NCBI GenBank assembly: GCA_041920215.1
Contig: JAYRSJ010000003.1
Coordinates: forward strand, 124,001 to 188,000
Length of the DNA stretch: 64,000 bases
Source of the DNA: JAYRSJ01 sp041920215
GTDB lineage: Bacteria > Pseudomonadota > Gammaproteobacteria > Burkholderiales > Burkholderiaceae_C
Direction of reading: 5' to 3'
Each line of letters starts with the position of its first letter. Positions within the stretch are counted from its first letter, which is position 1. Under the pieces are notes generated by a model. It worked only from the letters and a program-made list of their open reading frames with translations. It did not search any database and had not been told where the DNA came from. Below are positions 19,657-27,826 of the stretch, piece by piece. The translations under genes were made by a program, and so were the position numbers.

Positions 19657-20448
19657 GAGCGTCTGGGCGGCCAGGGCCTCACGCACGGCCGCCACCTGGC
19701 GGCGCGAGACCGCCAGCCACTCATTGACCGTGGCGATGCGCACCGCCCAGCCGATCTCGGCGCCGTCGGCGGCATCGGCCTCGTCGCAGGCATGGCGCTG
19801 CAGCTCGCGCACCGCATCGCGCGCCACCAGGGCATTGCGGTGCACCCGCATGAAGCGATCGCCCAGGCGCTGCTCCAGATCGGAAAGGCTGCCGTCCATC
19901 ACATAGCTCTGGCCGGCGGTGCGCAGGGTCAGGTACTTGAGCTCGGCCTTGAAGTACAGCACCTCGCTGAGCGGTATGCGCAACAGGCGGCCACGGTCGT
20001 TGATCGCGATCATCGGCGCCGCGGCGTCCTGGGCCTCGCGGCGCTGCTTGGCGGCGGCGCGTTCGCTCAGGCGCTGAGCCACCCGCTGCAGCGCGGCCTG
20101 CAGGCGCTCGCGCCGCACCGGCTTGGTAAGGTAGTCCAGCGCCTCCAGCTCGAAGGCCTGCAGCGCATGTTCGGCATGTGCAGTGACGAAGACGATCTCG
20201 GGCCGCAGCTCGCGCTCGCGCAGGGCCTCGGCCAGCTGCAATCCGTCCAGCCCCGGCATCTGCACATCCAGCAGCAGCAGATCGCAGGCATGGTCCTTCA
20301 GCCAGGCCAGTGCCTGGGCCGCGGTGGCCGCCTCGGCCAGCACCTCGGCATGGGGATCCACACAGGCCTCCAGCAGGCCGCGCAGACGCATGCGCGCCAG
20401 GGGCTCGTCGTCGACCAGCAGAACTCGCAAAGCAGGCTGTGTGTGCAT
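19648..20448 (-). CDS. algR: AlgR-like LytTR response regulator
   Basis: A 266-residue regulator with an N-terminal receiver (VLLVDDEPLARMRL, phospho-acceptor Asp61 in LLLDVQMPGLDG, lysine in YLTKPV) and a C-terminal LytTR DNA-binding domain (LSEVLYFKAELKYLTLRTAG and RFMRVHRNALVAR). The call AlgR rather than generic LytR follows from context: in Pseudomonas, algZ/fimS-algR sits between argH and hemC, the same neighbours seen here. AlgR controls alginate and type IV pilus genes there; targets in this organism are unknown. It starts 14 bases after the kinase stop. I chose the ATG at 20448, the start of the receiver fold. Confidence 0.85.
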   Translation of the reverse strand: MHTQPALRVLLVDDEPLARMRLRGLLEACVDPHAEVLAEAATAAQALAWLKDHACDLLLLDVQMPGLDGLQLAEALRERELRPEIVFVTAHAEHALQAFELEALDYLTKPVRRERLQAALQRVAQRLSERAAAKQRREAQDAAAPMIAINDRGRLLRIPLSEVLYFKAELKYLTLRTAGQSYVMDGSLSDLEQRLGDRFMRVHRNALVARDAVRELQRHACDEADAADGAEIGWAVRIATVNEWLAVSRRQVAAVREALAAQTLSG

Positions 20449-20461
20449 GAGGAGGGCAATG

Positions 20462-21616
20462 CTAACGCGGCAGCACGATGCGCACCGAAAAGCGCCCCGG
20501 CTCCGGGTTGATCTCGAAACGCAGCGCCACATCGTGCATCAGGCGCAGACGCTGGCGCACATTGCGCAGCGCCAGGCCGTGGCCGCCGCTGCGCGCCGGT
20601 GCGCCGACGGTGTTGATCACCACGATCTCGACCTCGGTGCCGCGGCTGCGGGTGATCACCTCCACATCGCCGCCCGTGTCGTTGGGCTCCACGCCATGGC
20701 GCACCGCATTCTCCACCAGCGGCTGCAGCAGCAACGGCGGCACGCGCGCCGCATCGGCCTGCGGGTCCAGCTGCCAGTGCAGGCGCAGGCGCGCGCCGAA
20801 ACGCAGCTGTTCGATGGCCAGATAGCGCCGTGCCAGCTCGATCTCGGCATCCAGGCGCACCACCGTGTCGGTCTCAGCCAGCGCGGCGCGAAAGAGCTCG
20901 CTCAGATCCTCCAGCACGCTCTCCGCGCGTGCCGGGTCGATGCGCACCAGGGCCATCGCGGTGTTGAGGGTGTTGAAGAGGAAATGCGGCCTTATGCGCG
21001 ACTGCAGCTCGACCAGCCGGGCCAGTGCGTCGGCCGGTCTTTGCAGGCGCTCGCGCAGCCTGAGCCAGTACAGCAACAGGCCCGCCACCGCCGCCCCCGA
21101 CAAAAAGACGCTAAGACGCTGGAACCAGTGGCCGGGGTCGACGCTGAACACATCCAGCAGCAGCCAGCCACCCAGCGCGCACAGCCCGCCCAGGGTCAGC
21201 ACGAAAGCCTGCTGCAGCACCTCGCCCAGGCGCGCCAGCGGCCGCCGCAGCGAGCACAGCAGCAGCAGCCAGGACAGCACGCCGGTCAGGCTGACCACGG
21301 TGGCGCTGCTGAGCGCCTGCATCCACTGGCTGCCATCATGGCTGAACAGCGCCGCGCCCAGGGCCACCAGTAACTGCACGCCCAGCACCGCCCGCAGCAC
21401 CAGCCCCACATGGCAGACGTCGAAGACCCGCTCGGCATCGAACAGCGGCGACAGCAGCGCCTCGACCCGGCTCTCGCGGCGGGGCGCAGCCATGCCAGGG
21501 CCCGGCGGGCCACCCAGCTGCAGCGAGTCATGCCAAGCGCCGCCGGACGTAGGCTGCGCCCCGCCGGCCTGCTGCGTCCGCTGCTGCTGTTCCTGCGCCT
21601 CGCGCACCTTGCCCAT
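20462..21616 (-). CDS. algZ: AlgZ/FimS-like LytS-family sensor histidine kinase
   Basis: A 384-residue membrane kinase of the His_kinase (LytS/YehU) type. Several hydrophobic segments lie between residues 65 and 185, followed by a short linker and the H-box RIRPHFLFNTLNTAMALV (His211). The ATPase domain has LLLQPLVENAVRHGVEP and GHGLALRNVRQRL. I chose ATG 21616 because GAGGGG lies just upstream; the frame stays open to 22945 across argH but that extension is antisense shadow. It sits immediately upstream of algR and divergent from argH across 126 bp, as in Pseudomonas. Confidence 0.87.
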   Translation of the reverse strand: MGKVREAQEQQQRTQQAGGAQPTSGGAWHDSLQLGGPPGPGMAAPRRESRVEALLSPLFDAERVFDVCHVGLVLRAVLGVQLLVALGAALFSHDGSQWMQALSSATVVSLTGVLSWLLLLCSLRRPLARLGEVLQQAFVLTLGGLCALGGWLLLDVFSVDPGHWFQRLSVFLSGAAVAGLLLYWLRLRERLQRPADALARLVELQSRIRPHFLFNTLNTAMALVRIDPARAESVLEDLSELFRAALAETDTVVRLDAEIELARRYLAIEQLRFGARLRLHWQLDPQADAARVPPLLLQPLVENAVRHGVEPNDTGGDVEVITRSRGTEVEIVVINTVGAPARSGGHGLALRNVRQRLRLMHDVALRFEINPEPGRFSVRIVLPR

Positions 21617-21742
21617 GCCACCCCTCGATAGAATCGCTGCTTGCGATTGTCGCTGCTGCCAAGCGTCGCCCCGAGCCCCGGCAGCCCTCGCACCGCTGCC
21701 ACCCCGCCCATCCTGCCCCTTCCTCACCCGCTGTCCACAACG

Positions 21743-23152
21743 ATGTCCGCCCCTTCTGACAACCAACTCGCCAACAAATCCCAAGCCTGGTCCGCGCTCT
21801 TTTCCGAGCCGATGGGCGAGCTGGTGAAGCGTTACACCGCCAGCGTCTTCTTCGACAAACGTCTCTGGCAGGCCGACATCGAGGGCAGCCTGGCCCATGC
21901 CGAGATGCTGGCGGCACAGGGCATCCTGGCGACCGAGGACCATGCGGCCATTCAGCGCGGCATGGCCCAGATCCGCAGCGAGATCGCGGCCGGCAGCTTC
22001 GAGTGGAAGCTCGATCTGGAGGATGTGCACCTGAATATCGAGGCCCGCCTGACCGAGCTGGTGGGCCTTCCGGCCAAGCGCCTGCACACCGGCCGCAGCC
22101 GCAACGATCAGGTGGCCACCGATGTGCGCCTCTGGCTGCGCGGCGAGATCGACGAGATCGGGGCCCTGCTGCAGGCCCTGCAGCTGGCCCTGGTGGCGGT
22201 GGCCGAGAAGAACGCCGATGTGATCCTGCCCGGCTTCACCCATCTGCAGGTGGCCCAGCCGGTTGCCTTTGGTCACCATTTGCTGGCCTATGTGGAGATG
22301 TTTGCACGCGACGGCGAGCGCCTGCAGGACCTGCGCCGCCGCGTCAACCGCCTGCCGCTGGGCGCGGCGGCGCTGGCCGGCACCAGCTATCCGCTGGACC
22401 GCGAGCGGGTGGCACGCACGCTGGGCATGGAGGGCGTTTGCCAGAACAGCCTGGATGCGGTCAGCGATCGCGACTTCGCGATCGAGTTCAGTGCCGCCGC
22501 CGCGCTGGTCATGGTGCACATCTCGCGCCTGTCGGAGGAGCTGATCCTGTGGATGAGCCAGGCCTTCGGCTTCATCGATCTGGCCGACCGCTTCTGCACC
22601 GGCTCCAGCATCATGCCGCAGAAGAAGAACCCCGATGTGCCCGAGCTGGCGCGCGGCAAGACCGGCCGGGTGGTCGGCCATCTGATGGGCCTGATCACGC
22701 TGATGAAGGGCCAGCCGCTGGCCTACAACAAGGACAACCAGGAAGACAAGGAGCCGCTGTTCGACACGGTGGACACCTTGAAGGACACGCTGCGCATCTT
22801 TGCCGAGATGGCCGCCGGCATCACCGTCAAGCCCGAGGCCATGGAGCGCGCCGCGCTCAAGGGCTATGCAACCGCCACCGATCTGGCCGACTACCTGGTC
22901 AAGAAGGGCCTGGCCTTCCGCGATGCGCACGAGATCGTCGCCCATGCGGTCAAGATGGCGATCCAGCAGGGCCTGGACCTCTCGCAGCTACCGCTGGCCG
23001 AGCTGCAGAAGTTCGATGCCCGCATCGAGGCCGATGTGTTCGAGCTGCTGTCGCTGCGTGGCTCGCTGAACGCCCGCAACATCCTGGGCGGTACCGCGCC
23101 GCAGCAGGTGCGGGCCCAGGTGGCCCGCCATCGCGCCCGGCTGGGCGCCTGA
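21743..23152 (+). CDS. argH: Argininosuccinate lyase
   Basis: A 469-residue ArgH, which cleaves argininosuccinate to arginine and fumarate in the last step of arginine synthesis. The fumarase/aspartase-superfamily signature GSSIMPQKKNPDVPEL is intact, with HTGRSRNDQVATDVRLWL and LPGFTHLQVAQPV earlier. I chose ATG 21743 (MSAPSDNQLANK), which gives the standard length; the frame is open from 21641. The neighbourhood with algZ-algR is conserved in gamma- and betaproteobacteria. Confidence 0.97.
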   Translation: MSAPSDNQLANKSQAWSALFSEPMGELVKRYTASVFFDKRLWQADIEGSLAHAEMLAAQGILATEDHAAIQRGMAQIRSEIAAGSFEWKLDLEDVHLNIEARLTELVGLPAKRLHTGRSRNDQVATDVRLWLRGEIDEIGALLQALQLALVAVAEKNADVILPGFTHLQVAQPVAFGHHLLAYVEMFARDGERLQDLRRRVNRLPLGAAALAGTSYPLDRERVARTLGMEGVCQNSLDAVSDRDFAIEFSAAAALVMVHISRLSEELILWMSQAFGFIDLADRFCTGSSIMPQKKNPDVPELARGKTGRVVGHLMGLITLMKGQPLAYNKDNQEDKEPLFDTVDTLKDTLRIFAEMAAGITVKPEAMERAALKGYATATDLADYLVKKGLAFRDAHEIVAHAVKMAIQQGLDLSQLPLAELQKFDARIEADVFELLSLRGSLNARNILGGTAPQQVRAQVARHRARLGA

Positions 23153-23163
23153 GGAGACCGGCA

Positions 23164-23679
23164 ATGACGACGACGATGCCCGTCCAGACCCCGGCTGCGG
23201 TGACCGCACTGGCCTGGTCCGACACGCTGCAGCTCAACCATGGGCAGCTCGACCAGACCCACCACGAGATGGTGGACCTGATCAATGCGCTGGCCACGGT
23301 GTTGAGCCGCCCCGAGCAGGACCCGCTGCCCACGTTCCAGTGCCTGCTGGAGCACACCGAGGCACATTTCGCGCTGGAGGAAGGCTGGATGGCCGCCACC
23401 GGCTTCGAGCCCGACAACTGCCACAGCAGCCAGCACAAGATGGTGCTGAATGTGCTGCACGAGGTACGGCGCCATGCCACCGAGCTGAAGGACCTGGAGC
23501 CCATGCGCATCGTCGTCGGCGAGCTGGCGCAGTGGCTGCCGGCCCATGCCGAGATGATGGATACGGCCCTGGTCTATCACTTGGGCCAGATGGGCTTCGA
23601 CCCCGCCACTGGCCGCTGCAACCAGCCGCTGCCCGCAGCCGCCGGCACCAGCGGCTGCGGTTCTTCTTCCTGCGGCTGA
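23164..23679 (+). CDS. Bacteriohemerythrin with Cys-containing C-terminal tail (copy 1)
   Basis: A 171-residue single-domain hemerythrin that should bind O2 at a di-iron site. Putative ligands are visible: His33/His34 in QTHHEMVDL, His68 and Glu72 in HFALEEGW, His87 and His91 in CHSSQHKM, and His128 and Asp133 in LPAHAEMMD. After the four-helix domain comes a tail with SGCGSSSCG. It starts 11 bases after argH with GAGGAG in front of the ATG, so it could be cotranscribed. It is clearly a paralogue of the protein at 25566-26048, which ends in a similar cysteine motif. Confidence 0.9.
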   Translation: MTTTMPVQTPAAVTALAWSDTLQLNHGQLDQTHHEMVDLINALATVLSRPEQDPLPTFQCLLEHTEAHFALEEGWMAATGFEPDNCHSSQHKMVLNVLHEVRRHATELKDLEPMRIVVGELAQWLPAHAEMMDTALVYHLGQMGFDPATGRCNQPLPAAAGTSGCGSSSCG

Positions 23680-23682
23680 GCC

Positions 23683-24654
23683 TCAGCCCAGCTGGCGGTT
23701 CTTGTCCAGCGGCGCAATGCCGTCCGGATTGCCGCTCAGATAGGCGCCGTACAGATCAGCCGCCGCATAGGCCCGCGGCGCTGCCACATGGTGGTAACGG
23801 CCAAAGTGGAAGCCTATGCCCAGCTTGCCTTCCGAGACCTCGCCCTCGATCTGCAGGGCCGGGAACAGATGGGCCTGCTGCATGAACACCGGCAGGGCCA
23901 GATAGACCAGCTCCAGCTTGTGGAGCTGGATCTTGTGGCCGGCCGCGCTGTAGCGCTCCAGCTCAGGGTCCATCAGCAGGCCCACGCCCATGGCCTCCTC
24001 CACCGAAGCCGGCAGCTGCAGCTTGCGCTCGGCGCCCGGCTGGCGCCAGGCATGGAAGATGCCTGCATGGCGGCCGCCCTGCTCCGGCTCGACAAAGGCC
24101 AGGGTCTTGGCACCGGCGCCGCGCACCGGCAGCCCGGCCATCGCGTAGCTGAACTTCAGCGTCGCCTGGCCGGCCCCATGGGCAATCTCGCGCCCCTTGG
24201 CGTCGAGCTGGGCCACCTGCTCCAGCTGCACCGCTTCGCCGGCCACCTCCTTGCCCAGCAGACCCAAGGGCTCCAGCAGCTCGCGAGTACGGCCCAAGAG
24301 CTTGCGGCAGGCCTCGGGGCTCAGTGCCAGACGCTGGCCCTCGTCGCAACCCTTGACGAGGCCGTCCCAGTGGCGCAGCTCGTCCTTGGCCCCCTGGCCG
24401 GCCATCGCATCGCGGGCCCAGAGCCCGCCGCTGGCGCGGAACAGCGTGATATCACCGCGTTCGCTGGCCATCACCAGGCCATGGTCGAACTCGACCTCGC
24501 GCAGCGCACCCAGCTGCAAATGTTCGGCCAGGCGCTTGATCGCACCACGCCTGGCGTCGCCGCAGTCCGGCGACTCCAGCGCAAAGACAGGCAAGGCCTT
24601 GGGCAGCTCGGGCAGCTTGGCCTTGATGGTCAGATTGTTCAATCGGACAGTCAT
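23683..24654 (-). CDS. Uncharacterised 323-residue protein, partner of the His-Cys peptidase-like gene
   Basis: I do not recognise a family. It starts MTVRLNNLTIKAKLPELPKA and has no signal peptide or membrane helix. Visible features are a charged central region (residues 90-160), and a C-terminal segment rich in aromatic and His residues (GKLGIGFHFGRYHHV). A run of Ala/Gly near the C-terminus precedes YLSGNPDGIAPLDK. AAGGGGAG-type sequence lies before the ATG, and the gap to the upstream gene is 14 bases, so the two form an operon. It could be a substrate, inhibitor or scaffold for that protein; nothing in the sequence decides this. Its stop is three bases from the hemerythrin stop on the other strand. 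Confidence 0.7.
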   Translation of the reverse strand: MTVRLNNLTIKAKLPELPKALPVFALESPDCGDARRGAIKRLAEHLQLGALREVEFDHGLVMASERGDITLFRASGGLWARDAMAGQGAKDELRHWDGLVKGCDEGQRLALSPEACRKLLGRTRELLEPLGLLGKEVAGEAVQLEQVAQLDAKGREIAHGAGQATLKFSYAMAGLPVRGAGAKTLAFVEPEQGGRHAGIFHAWRQPGAERKLQLPASVEEAMGVGLLMDPELERYSAAGHKIQLHKLELVYLALPVFMQQAHLFPALQIEGEVSEGKLGIGFHFGRYHHVAAPRAYAAADLYGAYLSGNPDGIAPLDKNRQLG

Positions 24655-24668
24655 GATGCTTCTCCCCT

Positions 24669-25343
24669 TCAGCAGGAACCGTGGGCGGTCCAGAACGAGC
24701 GCTGGCTGACCGGATCGATGGGCTCGCCGCTGCTGAGCCGCTCGTTATAGGTGTCAGCACCGGGTGCGCTGGCGCGGAGATAGGCCCATTCGACGTCCGA
24801 GCCCTCCACCGCCACATTGGCCATCTTCCAGGCCTCGCGCAGCGTGTAGTGCGGCATGAAGGGCATGATCTCGTGCAGCCAGGCCGCGTACATCGCGAAG
24901 TACTGCCCGCGCGCGTTCTGCCCGCCGCCGCTGTAGGAGCTGTTGTGAAAGCCGCACATATAGTGCAGCCGCGAGAAAGCGCCGGTCCAGCGGCCCACCG
25001 AATTGCTGGCCGTGTGCTCCAGCAGCTTGCAGGCATGGGTGGCGAAGATCTCCAGATCGCTCTTGCCGAGGCGCAGCGTGTCCGAGGTGGAGACCGAGCC
25101 GTTCGAAACCGAGAAGGCGTTCGGATTGCCATGCGATGACATCATCACCGCATCAACCTGGTCGACCTTCTCGGTATAGCTGGCGGTCTCGACAAAGTCC
25201 TTCTCCAGCACGGCCGCGTCACCGTGGTCCTGGGTCCAGCTAAAGCCGGCCAGCGGGTTGAGCAGCGAGGCAAAGCCCTGGGCCTCGATACGACGGCCGT
25301 CTATGCCGTCCTTGATCCACCATGAGCCTAGATTCCTGGCCAT
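24669..25343 (-). CDS. Protein with caspase/gingipain-like His-Cys pair, function unknown
   Basis: A 224-residue soluble protein. The start at 25343 is set by an excellent ribosome site, AAGGAGG, a few bases upstream; the ATG at 25361 lies before it. VMMSSHGNP (His71) and LEIFATHACKLLE (Cys105) resemble the His-Gly and hydrophobic-block-x-Ala-Cys of clan CD cysteine peptidases, and the 34-residue spacing is close to that in gingipains. The rest includes an aromatic-rich stretch (MYAAWLHEIMPFMPHY) and a C-terminus SFWTAHGSC. It may belong to an uncharacterised DUF family of gingipain-like fold (I think of DUF6345, unverified). It heads a two-gene operon between two hemerythrins. Confidence 0.65.
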   Translation of the reverse strand: MARNLGSWWIKDGIDGRRIEAQGFASLLNPLAGFSWTQDHGDAAVLEKDFVETASYTEKVDQVDAVMMSSHGNPNAFSVSNGSVSTSDTLRLGKSDLEIFATHACKLLEHTASNSVGRWTGAFSRLHYMCGFHNSSYSGGGQNARGQYFAMYAAWLHEIMPFMPHYTLREAWKMANVAVEGSDVEWAYLRASAPGADTYNERLSSGEPIDPVSQRSFWTAHGSC

Positions 25344-25501
25344 AAGTCCTCCTTGAGGCATGAGTTCAGTGACACCGCATCGGTTCGCTATCTCATAAAG
25401 TGAGCGTCCGTCGATGGTCTTGGCCCTTGCTGGTGCGCTGCCCGGGCCGTCTGCAGCGTCTCACCGTTATAGGCCTGTCCCCCGCGCCACCCCACCCCTA
25501 C

Positions 25502-25509
25502 GCATAGGG
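25502..25509 (+). promoter_or_regulatory. GCATAGGG box upstream of hemerythrin 2
   Basis: The octamer GCATAGGG begins 64 bases before the hemerythrin ATG, in a 222-bp divergent intergenic region that otherwise shows no clear promoter. The same octamer occurs 69-70 bases before the start of two nearby genes (29104-29111 and 29781-29788, both minus strand). No matching -35 hexamer is apparent. Function as a promoter core or activator site is inference. Confidence 0.35.
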
Positions 25510-25565
25510 CCCTAATTTGAGCCAGCGCAAGGCCGCGCAACCAAGCCGCCGCTAGGCTGCCGGCC

Positions 25566-26048
25566 ATGAGCATCCTGACCTGGAATGAGCAGCTGCGCCT
25601 GGGCAACAGCCGGCTGGACGACGAGCACCGCGAGATCATCGACGCGCTGCAGGCCATGCGCGCCACGCTGGACGCCGAGGCTGCGCTGCCCGCGGTACTG
25701 AGCCAGTTCGAAGGCATGATCGCCTTCACCGAGGCCCATTTCGCGCTTGAGGAGGACTGGATGGCGGCCAGCGGCTTCGCCCGCGACAACTGCCACAGCA
25801 AGCAGCATGCGATGGTGCTGGAGGTGATGGAGCAGGTGCGCGACCATGTGCGCGACGAGGCCGACCTCGGCGCGCTGCGCACCCTGCTGGACGAACTCTC
25901 GGCCTGGCTGCCCGCCCATGTGGACATGATGGACGCCGCCCTGGTCTATCACCTGGGCCAGGTCGGCTTCGACCCCGCCACCGGGCTGTGCAGCAAGCCC
26001 CTGCCCGAGCAGGGCCTGAGCAGTTGCGGCTCGGCGGCCTGCGGCTGA
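25566..26048 (+). CDS. Bacteriohemerythrin with Cys-containing C-terminal tail (copy 2)
   Basis: A 160-residue hemerythrin. Expected iron ligands are His21 (DDEHREII), His58/Glu62 (HFALEEDW), His77 and His81 (CHSKQHAM), and His118/Asp123 (LPAHVDMMD). The C-terminus ends SSCGSAACG, mirroring the tail of the paralogue at 23164-23679, and the shared stretch ALVYHLGQxGFDPATG is near identical. Start MSILTWNEQLRLGN is typical of bacteriohemerythrins. The gene is divergent from the His-Cys peptidase-like operon and 73 bp upstream of dinB. Confidence 0.92.
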   Translation: MSILTWNEQLRLGNSRLDDEHREIIDALQAMRATLDAEAALPAVLSQFEGMIAFTEAHFALEEDWMAASGFARDNCHSKQHAMVLEVMEQVRDHVRDEADLGALRTLLDELSAWLPAHVDMMDAALVYHLGQVGFDPATGLCSKPLPEQGLSSCGSAACG

Positions 26049-26121
26049 CGATGCGGCGGACTGCCCGCGCCAGCGCCTGCTGACAGGCACTGGCAGCAGG
26101 CGGCGCGACAATGCGGCCACC

Positions 26122-27399
26122 ATGGCCGCGCCCTCTCCTCCCTCGTCCACCGGCAGCGCCGCGCTGCCGGAGCGCCTGATTGCGCATCTGGACATGGACG
26201 CCTTCTACGCCTCGGTCGAGCTGCTGCGCTATCCCGAGCTGAAGGGGCAGCCGGTGGTGATAGGCGGGCGGCGCGAGCATGCGCCGCGCACCCTGCCCGA
26301 TGGCCGGCGCGAATACGCCCGGCTGCGCCACTACACCGGCCGCGGCGTCATCACCACCTCCACCTATGCGGCCCGCGACCTGGGCGTGTTCTCCGGCATG
26401 GGCCTGATGAAGGCCGCACTGCGTGCGCCCGACGCCATCCTGCTGCCCACCGACTTCGAGGCCTATCGCCACTACTCGCGTCTGTTCAAGGCCGCGGTGG
26501 CCGAGATCGCGCCGGTGATCGAGGACCGCGGCATCGACGAGATCTATATCGACCTGAGCGCCGTGCCGGGCGCACGCGAGCCGGTGGGCCACGATCCGCT
26601 GGGCGGGGTGCGGGCACTGGCGCGCGAGATCAAGAACTCGGTGCTGCGTGCCACCGGCCTGAGCTGCTCGATCGGCGTCACCCCCAACAAGCTGCTGTCC
26701 AAGATCGCCTCCGAGCTGGACAAGCCCGACGGCCTGACCGTGCTGACGCTGGACGACATCCCCGGCCGCATCTGGCCGCTGGCGGTGCGCAAGATCAACG
26801 GCATCGGCCCCAAGGCCGCGGCCAAGCTCCAGGCGCTGGGTCTGGAGACCGTCGGCCAGATCGCCGCCGCCGATCCACAGTGGCTGATCGAGCAGTTCGG
26901 CAAGAGGTATGGCGCCTGGCTGCACGAGGCCGCACACGGCCGCGACTCACGGCCGGTGGTGACGCACAGCGAGCCGGTCAGCATCAGCCGCGAAACCACC
27001 TTCGAGCGCGATCTGCATGCGGTGCAGGACCGCGCCCAGCTCGGCGCCATCTTCACCCGGCTGTGCGAGCAGCTGGCCGGCGACCTGGCGCGCAAGGGCT
27101 ATCAGGGCCGCACCGTCGGCATCAAGCTGCGCTTCGAGGGTTTCGTCACCGTGACCCGCGACCTGACGCTGGACGCCCCGGTCGCCGATGCCGCCGCGAT
27201 ACGGCGTGCCGCCGGGCTGTGCTTGAAGCGGGTGGACCTCAGCAGGCGGCTGCGCCTGCTTGGCGTGCGAATCGGCAATCTGAGCCATCCGGGCGAACGG
27301 GTGGCGGCAAAGCCGGCACGGCGCGGCGCAGCGGGGGCTCACCGGCCCGCGGAGGCTAGCGCCAAGGTGGCGCAGCTGCAGAGCCTGGATTTGTTCTGA
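26122..27399 (+). CDS. dinB: DNA polymerase IV (Y family)
   Basis: A 425-residue translesion polymerase. Motifs: HLDMDAFYASVE (catalytic Asp), SIDEIYIDLS-like DRGIDEIYIDLSAV, and LSCSIGVTPNKLLSKIASELDKPDG, followed by the little-finger domain. The C-terminus LQSLDLF fits the beta-clamp-binding consensus. An insertion of about 23 Arg/Tyr-rich residues (50-72) separates VVIGG from RGVITTSTY, where typical DinB has only a few residues. It follows the hemerythrin gene on the same strand. No LexA box is obvious upstream. Confidence 0.93.
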   Translation: MAAPSPPSSTGSAALPERLIAHLDMDAFYASVELLRYPELKGQPVVIGGRREHAPRTLPDGRREYARLRHYTGRGVITTSTYAARDLGVFSGMGLMKAALRAPDAILLPTDFEAYRHYSRLFKAAVAEIAPVIEDRGIDEIYIDLSAVPGAREPVGHDPLGGVRALAREIKNSVLRATGLSCSIGVTPNKLLSKIASELDKPDGLTVLTLDDIPGRIWPLAVRKINGIGPKAAAKLQALGLETVGQIAAADPQWLIEQFGKRYGAWLHEAAHGRDSRPVVTHSEPVSISRETTFERDLHAVQDRAQLGAIFTRLCEQLAGDLARKGYQGRTVGIKLRFEGFVTVTRDLTLDAPVADAAAIRRAAGLCLKRVDLSRRLRLLGVRIGNLSHPGERVAAKPARRGAAGAHRPAEASAKVAQLQSLDLF

Positions 27400-27826
27400 G
27401 GGGACGGGCGGCCGCCGCCAGTCGGCTCGTGCGGTGGGCTCCGACCGCGTTGTTGCACCACGCCTCCGAGGCGTGCCGCTTGCCGCCCGAGGCCTTGGCG
27501 ACTTTCAGCACCGTGGCGAAGCTCGGGTTGCCCGCATCGCCCAAAGCAGATACAAGCTTTCCCGACTGAGACCGGCGTTTTTGGCAGCCGGGCCGTGCCT
27601 CTCGCAGGGGGATTTTCCCGCGCGCCGTGGCGAAGCCGGCCACCTCGGGGGTGCCGAGGCGCGCAGCAAGCTACAAGCACCGACCGGACGCAGAGCGGTC
27701 TGGGCGACGCGGACGCAGCAGGCACAGCAAGCTCTGCACCTTGCGCCAGGCCCGAGCCCTGAGCCAGGAGGGGCCGCCTCGCCCGCAGCGTGCGAAGCGG
27801 CCTCCCATGTCGCGCTGTTGACGCGC
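27400..27826. other. 427-bp intergenic region holding a gene relic and short inverted repeats
   Basis: This gap between dinB and the convergent hydrolase gene holds no intact gene. It contains a frameshifted antitoxin relic (27458-27620) and two short hairpins: CACGCCT/AGGCGTG (27459-27465 and 27469-27475) and CCTCGG/CCGAGG (27644-27649 and 27655-27660). No recognisable toxin remnant was found in the remaining sequence. Confidence 0.6.
27458..27620 (-). pseudogene. Frameshifted relic of a HigA-like addiction-module antidote
   Basis: Two frames on the minus strand each carry half of a familiar XRE-type antidote sequence. Frame one ends AAKNAGLSRESLY; frame two continues as ALGDAGNPSFATVLKVAKA. 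Joined, they match the core of the putative addiction-module antidote family (GLSRESLY followed by GNPSFATxLKVxKAL). The break is at 27549-27550, where two bases sit where a codon is expected, so a net one-base deletion. No start, upstream domain or toxin gene remains. The gene is therefore broken, and the relic may mark an older mobile insertion next to dinB. Confidence 0.75.

Noticed and set aside
21617..22945. N-terminal extension of the AlgZ frame across argH
   Set aside because: argH is fully conserved on the other strand, and a ribosome site precedes ATG 21616.
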